A stretch of 64,000 nucleotides of DNA from Branchiostoma belcheri (Eukaryota; Chordata; Leptocardii; Amphioxiformes; Branchiostomatidae), in assembly GCF_001625305.1 (NCBI RefSeq), contig NW_017803923.1, positions 1 through 64,000 on the forward strand, given 5' to 3'. Below, in pieces: positions 46,241 to 57,800 of the stretch (its first letter is position 1; the number at the start of each line of letters is the position of its first letter). The notes under the pieces are model-generated. The model was not told where the DNA came from. It saw nothing but the letters and a program-made list of their open reading frames with translations, and searched no databases. A program made the translations under genes and the position numbers.

Positions 46241-46398
46241 AGATTCCTATCACTAGCATTAGAATTTAGCGTTTCAGTATGCAATATTCATGTTTTGCAT
46301 ACTGCATATCCCCTTGTGCATTTAACCCTTCTGGGCAAGAACATGCAATGAAGATTCATTTTTATGATTATTAATCTCCTAATTATTTATTTTTACAG

Positions 46399-47848
46399 CC
46401 CCATCAATCAACTGCAGGCTTCTTCTTAAAACACCAGTTCATCAGGGTAATAAAACTGCAAAAAGCGACCGTACGTGGAATTGGTTCACCAGGGGATGCA
46501 GACCAGACGTTTTGTAAAACACTAAAGAGAGCCACAAGGAGAAGTATTGGTAATCATGACTGGCAAAGGAGAAAGCAACGTTAAAATGACAATGCGTTGT
46601 TATAAGATATTGCTGATTGCCATTCTTCCTTTTTTCTCCATATCTATTGTACTTTTCAGTGAAGAAAAATCCTATTTATATCGGGCAACATTAAGGTTAT
46701 CCCAGGTGTTTAAGCAGGATTCACATAGAACACCTGGCAATTCCTATACTGTCCAGCAGTGGCAAACAGTTGAACCGTATAATATATCCCAGTTCTACAA
46801 GGTTTGGAGGGAATATCCTACATTGAAATCCAACGACAGCCTTCAGATAAAGAAGATTGTTCTTTGGACAGGTATTTTCGGTAAAAACTTGTCAGAGAGA
46901 ATGTCGTGTAAACCAATGAAAACATGCATATTTACAGGGGACCGTACTCAGGTGAATGACGCTGATGCTGTCGTGTTTCATTTTTGGGACACGCCGATGG
47001 TGTATAATGAATCTTTTATGCCGAGTGTACGACACCCTCACCAATACTGGGTATGGTATGCAAAGGAATGTCCAGAGAACAACAGATACGTGGACCTTAG
47101 CTCTTACAGCGGTGTTTACAACTGGACAATGACATACAGGAATGATTCTGACGTCAAAAGTCCATTGGGATCTCTATATCAAGTGTATAAGAATCTTCAG
47201 AAAGGTAAATTAATTTCAAACTCTACAAAAAAAACACACGTAGTAGCTTGGTTTGTAAGCAAATGTTACAAATATTTCCCACGACATATTTACGCTATTG
47301 AACTCGCAAAATACCTTCCGATAGACGTATACGGTAAGTGTGGAAAGAATGCCTGTGAGTACTTAGACATGAAGTGCCGGTTTAAGTTAATCAGACAGTA
47401 CAAATTCTACTTAGCCTTCGAAAGTTACAGGTGTAAAGAATATATTACCGAAAAGTTTTGGCATAATGCATTGGATCAAGGAGTTGTGCCGATTGTATTA
47501 GGACCGCCCAAGGGTGACTATGAAAAGTTTGCTCCTCCGAATAGTTTTATTCATGTAGATGACTTTGAATCACCTAAGGCGTTAGCTCGCTACATAAAAA
47601 CTCTTAACGAGGACGATGCTAAATACAATCAGTACTTTAAATGGAGAACAACCCCTCCTAAAAGCTTTCCAAAAGTTATAAATACTGGTTGCGAACTTTG
47701 CGCTAAGCTACATGAGGACCATCATTCAAAGAGAAAGGTTTACACAGATCTTGAAAAATGGTGGAAAGGTAAGAACTACGAGTTTTGTAAGTCCCTTGTG
47801 CTAACAGATAATATATGGGACAAACATGACCTTGTGTATTACGGATAA
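46399..47848 (+). CDS. Alpha-1,3-fucosyltransferase (GT10), intronless coding region
   Basis: Transfers fucose from GDP-fucose to glycans in the Golgi lumen. The coding region is 46556-47848 (430 residues). The preceding TTTTACAG (46391-46398) is probably the acceptor of a 5' non-coding exon; I start at ATG 46556, since the codon upstream at 46547 is TTG. A signal-anchor spans about residues 16-35. The stem has N-glycosylation sites. The first GT10 block is YNWTMTYRNDSD (about 188-199) with SPLG. The catalytic-fold block is FYLAFESYRCKEYITEKFWH (about 284-303), followed by VPIVLGPP. NTGCELCAKLH near the C-terminus has the usual paired cysteines. A polyadenylation signal AATAAA is at 48030-48035. 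Linkage (FUT4/7/9 or other) cannot be decided. It is intact. Confidence 0.93.
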
Positions 47849-49395
47849 TAATTAATGATAATGGTATATTCAGGACTTTTGGAACAGAATAGCAGGGCGC
47901 TGGGAATTTGGTGCTTAATTACTGAATGATATTCACACAATTTTGTTTACCGAGCGTTGAAATCCTTGACTTTGTAAATTCTGACATAAATACGTTAAAA
48001 GTTAATCGAAATATTAGGATTACAAAATGAATAAAATTATCTGTGTAACAGGGATCTATTAACATTACTTTAGTCTTAATTATCCTTTATAAGTTTATTA
48101 ATCTTGCAATTTGTGGCATGTCACTGTTCCTAAATGATAGAGTTCAGTTTGTAGCACGACCTGGTGAGTCGTTAGCTGGCCTGTCTAAATGTTGGGGATT
48201 TTAGCAAACCGCGTCTAAACTTCAGGAGCAGCTGTTGACGTCTTTTCTGGAGTAAAGGCAACCCTAGTTGACTTAATGATAGGAGTACCGGGAGTCTCTA
48301 CCAAGTAAAATACGGCAGACCCAGTGCTGAATGTTCTCGATCTGAGATATCTCGGTAGAACTCAGAACCCAGACAGGACATACGTATTTACACACGAGGA
48401 TGCGCATAAAACAGTCACGAGCTCAGACTCGGGTAGTTTGGCTTTTTAAAATGTCGTAGGAGACAGAAACGTCTCATACTTTTACAGATGATATGGTTTT
48501 GGTGCGTGTCCCATTTAACATTACAGAATAACCTCTTACAGTTTGGCAACAGAGATCTATTGGATTCTGGAATATGTCTCTGTTTGCCTGGGAACCTTGT
48601 CTTCTGTTGTGTCCTCAGCCGTACAGTGAAGAGCCACAGATGAAGTACTTTCCAGTTACTTGTTTATTCACTCACTGGGAGGGTCTGTATCTTGGTCTCG
48701 ATCTCGCTCTTCATAACCATGAATGTATAAGGCCCTATCGGCACGTACACCTAATGAATTGGATTGTGTAGATTTGCCTGTTCGTGTATAAATGCGCGGC
48801 ATCACCCAACTGCGTTCCAGGGTGAGCCGACTGATTGACAATGGTTCGGACCTGATACTCCCCCCTTGATGGACAAGGGTCGGAATGCTGGAACATTTTA
48901 CTGAGTTGTGATGCCTAAATGAAATTATACAGCCTAGTACTTCTGCCACCTCCGAACTACCTCCTTCTTGGCAGAACCCATTGTTGGAGTACCTTGTTTA
49001 ACGTTACATTGCATAGTAACCACACGACTCATTTGTCGATATATATCTTAACGTCTGGTTCACGCATTGTTCAATTTATCCCTATCTCACTGTTAATTAT
49101 AACTATAACGTGGCGTTATGTCATCACAGTATACCATACGATAGTCCTATAGTATTTCATAGACACCCTATATTCAACTTCAGGAGAAGTTTGTACTCGT
49201 CGTAGGGTTTAAGTAGCAAAAGTAGTACACTCCCGGGTTGGATGGTATGAGCCACCTGGGTTAAGAAGTCACAGAAAAGAACAAGGTTCCCAAGTCAATT
49301 GTGTTCAATACAATTTTTGAGCAGTATCAACGTGTCTGTCCTCATTGAGTGCGTTTTTTTCAATTCAGGATTTACAATAGCATATAACGAAATAA
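47849..49395. other. Intergenic region downstream of the fucosyltransferase
   Basis: Contains the polyadenylation signal of the fucosyltransferase at 48030 and perhaps a minus-strand LINE remnant at 48160-48400 (ENIQHWVCRILLGRD). No gene is recognised in 48400-49395. Confidence 0.4.
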
Positions 49396-49560
49396 TGAGG
49401 CCAATAAATGTCCCCGTCATAATGACATCATATTACGTCATAACGACATAAAAACTGTAGTTATGATAAATTTTTATTAGTACACCATCCTCTCATATTT
49501 GGTAGTCAAACGACATACCGTTCGCGTGTTCTGGGGTGGGGGGTCGAATGAGCATTTACC
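49395..49560 (-). repeat. Family A MITE fragment
   Basis: A short reverse-orientation piece: ATGACATCATATTACGTCAT, GACATAAAAACTGTAG, GACATACCGTTCGCGTGTTC and a GGGGTGGGGGG run. The stretch 49560-50140 holds an 86-codon open frame (49582-49842) with a hydrophobic end but no motif. Confidence 0.6.
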
Positions 49561-50139
49561 GGCGACTTTACTTGGGTTGTTTTGTTGCCGAATGAAAGCA
49601 CGTTTCTTGCCAATAGAAACCGTCTCTCGCGGCTGGTTGTTGGATCCCGGAAATTAAAGGAACCCGTTCAAACACTACAAAACGCAGTATCAAAACTCCC
49701 ACCCGCCCGGAGCCTGTACAGGAGGCTAGGGCTAGGTCCTGTACAAGGCCCATATGCGGGGTATTTGACCTTGATCTTTGTCGGAATGTTTATTATCGGA
49801 ATGTTTTTGCCGAAATTATTAGTGTTTATTAACGTCTTTTAACCAAAAATTGATAAGATTTGTCAAATTTATTCGTCTTTAAAAAAAAAGTTACAGACAT
49901 GGTTAGAAGATTGATTTCTTTTAATTAATAAACGTGAAGTTCAATAATAAGAACGTCAACGGGTGGATGTTCGGGCCATAAAAAATCGTACCAGTACGTT
50001 ACTTGAGAGGTGAGAGTACCAAAAGCTACTTTAGATTTGGCTTATTTTGGCGTGTTTACCCTTATTTTGGCTTTTTTTCGCTTATTTTCGCATTTTCTGG
50101 AGACACAGGAGATGTAGAAATCTGGACATACGATAGAAT

Positions 50140-50768
50140 AAATACGCCAAAAGGCAGATACTCAAGCAACTAGATATGATTTTGGAAACGTCGGACGGTC
50201 AGACGTTTCAGCTAGTATCCACTAGCTTTCGTCAGTGACTGAGAGACAAGAGGGGAAAAGCACAAGATTTTGGTTGATATGCAAACAAAGTGAAGACAAT
50301 TTTTTGAAGTCGAAAAGGGAACAAAAGTCAGAGAATTAAAAACAAGATAATGCAAATTAGTAAAAAAGCCCCTGTTATACAGAACAGTGTTGTCTGTCCT
50401 CGGGGCTAATAGTGTCAAAAATCAAGTGCCGGAGAGATCTACCCGTTGCCCCCCCCCCTTCCCTGTTGAGGGTGGGGTTGTACATCCTTTCATATATTAC
50501 CTCTTTAACACCCCGTTCCCACCAGCGTGTTTCGCGGTCCAAGATATCCGTGGACTCAAGTTTGAAAGAGTGACCCTGGTTGTGTTGTAGATGAGGAATA
50601 GCCGTTGGCACTAGGTCTGCAATGTTTCTGTATCTTACTTTAAGCGGTCGACTCGTCTCTCCGATGTAGGTGTTGTTACAATTGGGCTCCCCACATTTGA
50701 GTCTGTAAATAATATTCGTCTTGGTACCTTTGTGAGGTCGGTCATTAGGGTGTACCACTCTTTGTGAG
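50140..50768 (-). mobile_element. Penelope-like element with GIY-YIG endonuclease
   Basis: The minus strand encodes 127 residues (50758-50375), with the GIY-YIG module IIYRLKCGEPNCNNTYIGET and then SRPLKVRYRN, HLQHNQGHSF and RWWERGVKEVIYERM. GIY-YIG nucleases are the hallmark of Penelope-like elements. The 3' tail runs to about 50140. The RT is absent. It abuts a second copy on the other strand at about 50769. Confidence 0.8.
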
Positions 50769-51168
50769 TGTTAAAGAGGCAATATATGAAAGAATGTACA
50801 ACCCCACCCTCAACAGGGAAGGGGATGGATCTCTCTGGCATTTGGAATTTGGCACTCCCAGTCCCGAGGACAGACAACACTTAAGCTCCTGTTCTGTGTA
50901 ACAGGAGCTTTCTGACTAATTTGCATTATCTTGTCTCAACTTGTCTGACTTTTGTTCCCTTTTCGACTTACGAAATTTGTCTTCACTTTATTTGCATATC
51001 AATCAATAGTTTGTGCTTAATAAACCTGCATTTCTCCTCCTGTCTCTCAGTCACTGACGAAATCTAGTGGATACTAGCTGAAACGTCTGATCGTTTCCAA
51101 AATCATATCCAGTTGCTTGAGTAACTGCTTTTGGCGTACCGTATTACCTGGATGTCTAACCTTCATCT
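50769..51168 (+). mobile_element. Penelope-like element, second copy in inverted orientation
   Basis: Plus-strand copy starting within the same coding region (AAAGAGGCAATATATGAAAG) and ending in the tail CTGGATGTCTAACCTTCATC. Its sequence is close to that at 1-362. Confidence 0.75.
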
Positions 51169-51893
51169 ACGATAGAATAAATATCATGAATAGGGCACGG
51201 CATGTTAGGAAAGGTATGTTTGGTTTCGTTTATCAGAGTCTGTGTCAAATACAATGCTTAACACATCATTATGGCGTGCATTATCTTGCGTTCTTTCTTG
51301 TCCTAACCCTTCGTAATTCAGATAGTATTCAAGACACTTATTAAAGTCTTAATACTACTACTACTACTACAGTAACTACTACTACTAATGATACTACTAC
51401 TACAACTGTCTTAAGATTAGGTACATTTCGGCCTTAAAATTACAACCGACTACATACGACTTTTTTTATATAAAAGGTTTTGTCTACTTCCATTGCATTT
51501 TATGAAGTCCCTGGTATTGTTATGGGCAAACACGTTTTAGTAGACTTGGATACCCAAAAATATGCTGTTATTTCATGCCGTTTCTTCGAAACCTCCGAAG
51601 AGAACTATGTTTCCCGTCTATTTCACAGACAAACACACGCAATTAGGGTAGTGAGCTCACCGACCGTACAATGAAAGGTTGAGCCACGAATGACCTTACA
51701 CTAAGGTACAGGGGGCAGGGAGGAAGGGTCAGAGGGTAAAGGGGCGGAATAATTAGTATCAGGGTAGGGGTCACGTGATCTGTCTGTTCTCTAGTGTCAC
51801 TGCGCAATCGCAACAAATCGTTTAAAACACGGATCTACAAATGTCAGATGTTAATATGTAGGTAGGTAGTAGGGAGAGATTGAAAGAACTACA

Positions 51894-54800
51894 ATGGCAG
51901 TAAAGCTCCACAAAGGATTTCCACTTTTAAATATTCGCACTGCTTTTGTTTCATTAATCATTGTTGTGCTGATGATGTTATGGCGAACGACAGGACATTA
52001 TGACAGCTATTTCAGGCGTTATACGTCAAAAGAAAGGTATCTCGGAACGTGAATCGATATTATTATTTTAATATTTTGTTTTGGTTTGAAGCCTTTAGAA
52101 AATATATTTAATTTGTTTTAAATTTTTATTTGATTCATCACAATAACGACTTTTTGTTTAGGAAACATATCTCTCATTTCCTTGTTAACTTTGTTCATAT
52201 TAAGACGTGTCAGTTCCATTAAATATATATTTTTACAGCGCCAGAATCTATATTCCAAGACATCCAACAAAAGGCAAACCAAACATAATTTTCATACTGG
52301 CTGATGACTACGGGTGGGACGACATCGGCTATCACAACTTATTTATACGCACGCCAAACCTTGACAGGTATTGTTCTAAGTATGTTCATTTGAAGCATAG
52401 AATATTCACGCTGGGCATATGTATTGATTGTCGGCATCTAAATACAGAAAAAATATACTACTACAATAATATCTATATTTATTACGTTAGTTTGTTTTGT
52501 GATGTTGTCAATATAAACTAAATGCAACACAACAAAACTTCTTTCAAACGTTTCAATACCCAGTCCCCAAGTCAAAGGGTAACCCTTTAAAACACCGTTA
52601 TAACTGTAATTATTCACCACGACCAAATCATTTTATTTGTAATCAATGCCTATAATGTCTTACTACTTATATTTTAAAATGATGTTATACTTGCAATGTA
52701 CGTATCGGCATGATATCTTAAATAGTGCTTGTGTATGTAATATTTTAAAAGGCATTCTGTACAAACATATTATTTATTTGGCACGTAGTTTATACATATT
52801 TAGCATATTTTCATAAAACCCTAATTTCTTGTACCAATTTTATGCAAGTCTAAAAGCAAAAAAAGCTGTAAAGTAAAGCGGATTCAAATAGTATCTGGTC
52901 CAGAGACAGTATTATAGTCAATCAGACAATAATAATAGTTAATCCATTTATGAAATATTTTCTGCCGCAGTGCTTTGTTCAGGGATTGTTCAAGAATGAT
53001 CATGGGTGATATTAAAAACCCTGTCGCCACAATGCTTTTGTTGTATTCATGCATTAACTAATCGCCCAAAATTTAACCATAACTAGTTTTTTAACTTCAA
53101 GGATTTTTTTCTATTAGTTTTGGCTTGTCTTTCGTTAAGACTATTTATTCATAACGTGTATATCATAATCAGTAAAATATATTCCTTAATTAGTTTTTGA
53201 AGGTAACAACACGTTTTACTTAAATTTTCGATGACTACTGTACATCCGTCACCAGGTGACTCCGTGATCAAGAGGTACGGTAGTCATCGCAAATTTAAAG
53301 GTGCGCGTTTTATACCTTAAAAAAGGCACTGATTTAGGGAATATTCTACTAACTGTGTGCATGAGTTTGTTCTTTAGAGAAATTTCTGTAACTCCTTGTT
53401 TATATAATAGCCTGGCATCAGAGGGAGTTAAGTTGGAGAACTACTATGTCCAACCTATATGTAGTCCGTCAAGGGAGCAACTAATGACAGGCAGGTATCA
53501 GGTAAATTTCATTAATTTCAAAATATATGTTTCACATAATAAAAAAAATATTAGCATAAGATCTTTGAATCATATAAATGTAGAATACACATACACATAT
53601 ACAAGTTACAACGATGCGGATGAAAAAACAGGTGCTAAACTCTGCATTTAAACGGTGTCAATGTTAATTTTGGATACTCGAGGAGTTTTGTAATAACTAT
53701 GTTGCTTTGACGAGATTTTCGGGAGGTAAATTAGTTTTAGCAATGGATACATGACGAAATTTAAGAGAAAAATTCAGCGAAAAACCTGCTTTAAAAAATC
53801 CTCTGTCGATATTTTATGATGGACGTTGACTAAAACGTTGACTATTTCTGAATCTAAGGGCGTTTTCATGATACATTGTAGGTAAAAATAGGTGGTTGAG
53901 TGAGAAAAAGAAGGCCAAGTTCAAGTATTGACCCCCTAGCGGCTTTTGAAAAGTACAGTGTCCAATTTGTTTAATACACTGTTCTAGTTTAGTAATGCCA
54001 AGGTCCATTATTGGTAATCTATTTGCTTTGTACGTTGCTGCAGCTATCTACATATATATAGGGGCGATATGTCAAAGAAAGGTTAAGTTGAGCCAAAGGA
54101 ATCTAAAACTATACATTACATATTAAACAGCGTCGTGTTAGTGTACTATTGGAAAATCAACACAAAATAACAACAAAGGTATGAGTCTTTTTACTTCTAG
54201 TTATAAATAATTCTGTATTGAATTATTATCGAACTACATACTATAGTATGGATTGAAATCCTTTTTTCATCATGTTTCGTCTTCTCCTCCTGCCATTTCT
54301 TTAAATTGATTCAACTCCTTCATTTTGGGGCCAAATAACATGAAATTTGGCATGAAGGTAGGGTGGGCAAATACTAAAGTGTTTTTTTTTTTTGTGATAC
54401 ATGCTTTTAGAATGGTTTTATTTGAGCTTTTTGGCTGTGTTATAGAAAATGTACTATAGCAGTGTGTTACTATATTTCGGCATGAGTCATCAGAATGGCA
54501 TGTAGAGCAAGTAACAAATATGCATGCAACATTCCTCTATTCTTCTTGCTGATTGGCTGTTGGATTTGATTGGGTTAACTCTTAGTTAACACCAGTTCAA
54601 AGCCATTCCATATTGAGAGTATGAAGTTATGAACTCAAGTGTTTTGGTAGGTACGCTACGGTATCAACAATTTTCCAAAATCTTTACCAACTATAATCTA
54701 CAGCTAGTATTATCTAGGTTTTGTTATCGATTTCCGACGAATCACCAGAATTGAAGCGTGTAAAGATTCAGTCGTTCTTTTGTTGTTGCTGAGAACACCG

Positions 54801-57800
54801 TAAGACGGCTTCGTGGCAATTTTTGCTAAAGTGAGGGTCGAGGGCTGCATGCCCGATAGTTTTCAAAGATTGGACAGGACGGGGCTGTAATATCAAAGGA
54901 GCCGGCAGCTTCTGCTAGCCGTGTTGATAGTTACGTTACATCAAAAAAGAAGAAAATCTCCTACTTAATTGAAAGTCTTGGTGCCTTACTTGACGTGATC
55001 GATACCGCCTTGTTGTTTCAGACGTACTTTATATGCCATACAAGGCAGTGCGTAATTAAATCGCACCTAGTTAGCTCGGTTGGTAACGCGCAGGGCGGCA
55101 ATTCAAGGCATTGCAAGTTCGAACCCTGGTGTCGGATATTTTCTAACCATTTTAACATTTTAAACAACTTTAATCATTTTAACATGTTAACAATTTTAAA
55201 ATTTAATTTTATCATTTTCTTTTTAATATACGTTTTTTTTCTTTTAACATTCAAAAACTGATTGTGAATAACTTAGAATGTTAGTCTTTTGTATTTTTTC
55301 GAACATACAACCCAAAATCACTTAGATGGTGACACAAAAGTATGAAGCTACGACACTCTACCAGGGTGAAGAATCTACAGAGGTATTACCAGTCACTACT
55401 AGCAAGAGAATGACCACATTGAATAATGACGGTGAGGACGAATCATATTAAGTACTGTTACAGCTAGTACAGAAATTCTACAGCTTTACTTCACTTTCGT
55501 TTATTTATTCGTTCGGCTGTAAAAAGACAAATTGTACAGCCAGGGCAGCCCAACTAGCCAGGCGGCTTTTATTAAAAGCTTGCCCTGCTGACAAGACAAA
55601 CATTTACACGCACGATACAACAATACATTACATTAACGTGGAGAGATCAGGGTCATACACCTAAGGCTTACAGGGTGTCCTATAGCTTCCTTTTAAAGGA
55701 GACAATAGTGGTGGCAGTGCGAGCGTCAGTGGAGAGAGTGTTCCACAGTGACGTTTCTCGGTGAAAGAATGTTCTCTGGCCTCTGGTGGTTTTGGTAAGT
55801 TCAACAGTCAGGTGGTTGCTGTTCCTGAGGGGATAGCGGGACTCAGTAGCAGATGCACGGGTTCTGGGTATCAGGGTTTGGAAGTGTGGTGGAGAGTGGC
55901 CGTTAAGGAGCTTGTACAGGGTGGTGACTGTATGGAATCTCCGTCTGAACTGAAGTGATGGATGGGACAGTTGGGTGTACAAGGTTTGGTAGGAGGGATA
56001 AGGGAGTCCATGTTGTCACTGATCAGTCTGACGGTTTGGTATTGTACAGACTCCAGTTTCCGTTAGTCACTCTTGGTGAGTCCCGACCACACGATGTTGG
56101 CATACTCAAGGCCAGGTCGTGTAATTGTCTTATATAGCCTGGATATGATGTCTCTTGGCACCTTCTTTCTTAGTGCACACAGTAGGCCAGCAGATCGTCT
56201 TGACTTGGTGGAAATTGTATACATGTGCTTGGACCAGGATAGTGTGTTCGTTAACCCTACCTAGACCGGGCTTTTTTTTTTACATGGGGGGACCGAGGGG
56301 GGGGCTCTTTTGTTTATTTATTTATTTATTTATTTATTGAAATTGCGACGAAGACAATACAATGTGGACACAAGGCAGCTAATCAGCTGATGGCGTGACC
56401 ACATACATAGAATATACATACATACATACAATATACATGTCAAACAGCAAATACAATTGAATAACAAGAAAAAGCTAAGAATCATGTACATCTATATACA
56501 AAAATAGCTAAGATTAGAAAGGTGCTAAGGCATGTAAATACCGTAAAAAGTAGAACTTAGTACAATATGGAAAAGCAGAGGATCAGCCGGAAGTAAATCT
56601 TTTTGTAGATGTTATAAACGTGTGAAGTGCATCTGAAAGTTGCTTATTGATAATAGGGTCATGGTCTGGTGAACCTTGAAGTAGGAGGGAAACGGTGGGA
56701 CGTTGTTGGACAAGTCGTTCAACAGCTGCAGTAAGTCTGCTGCGATGGTCAGAGTATAGGGGGCAATGTAATAAGTAGTGCTGGACTGTTTCAGAAGAAG
56801 AACATCAGACACTTTTGACCCCCCAAAGAACTCGCGAACGGTATGTTGTATGACCACCAAATTTTTTAGAGAATGGCGTACTAGTGAAAATTTATCATAT
56901 CTACAATTTTTATGTCGTTATGACGTAATATGACGTCATTATGACGTCATTAATGTGATTTTATTGGCCCAAACTGTCTAAATAGGTTTTTCCCTGAAAA
57001 CTATATGGTATTCAACATAACTGTACCAAAAGTGTTTATGGCAGAATATTAAGGTGTACTAAGTTTTATGTTGCCCATAGCAACACCGGTGACGTCATAA
57101 AATGACGTCATGCATATTTAAGATATCCGCCATCTTGGATCATCAATCTTGAATTTTCAAAAATAGTTGTTTTTTTTCATGATAAAGCCTAAAATACATT
57201 GTAAACATACTAAAGACCTTCATTTAAACCTTTTTTGGAAAAAAATGGAAGTATTGATGAAATTTTAATAAAAATAACCTGTATATACCTGTTCTAATGA
57301 TATGGTACGCCATCTTGGATTTTAGCCAATGACGTCATCAAATTACCATAAATTATGCATATTTAATGATAAAAGTTTTATAAAATTATATGGGATGTTA
57401 TTAATATTAGAAACCATGAGTAACTTGACATAAAACCCATAAAATTCTATTGTTGAAACAAAAAGTACTAAATTTAGCAAAAAATGCCTGTCAGAAACCC
57501 GTTGCCATGGCAACACAAAAAAGTATTATCTTATTCCAATGATAGAGAATTGTTTCCAACAATATTCTAGGAAAAGTCACCAAGTTTTGCCGTTCTACGG
57601 CTAGCCGTTCAGACGCTATGAGACATCAAAGTTGGCGTGGGCACTTTTAGTCCCCCTCCCCCCCCCCCCCCGGTCTAGGTAGGGTTAAGGTAACACCTAG
57701 ATGTTTGTAACTAGCAACAACTTCCAGGGTAGTTCCACCCAGAGTGACCGGTACATGGGGCCTTGGGATGTTGCGAGTTGTGATGTACATCACCTTGAAC

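Noticed and set aside
55065-55140. A functional tRNA gene
   Set aside because: Internal promoter boxes are present but the acceptor and T stems do not pair, so only a tRNA-like remnant is claimed.
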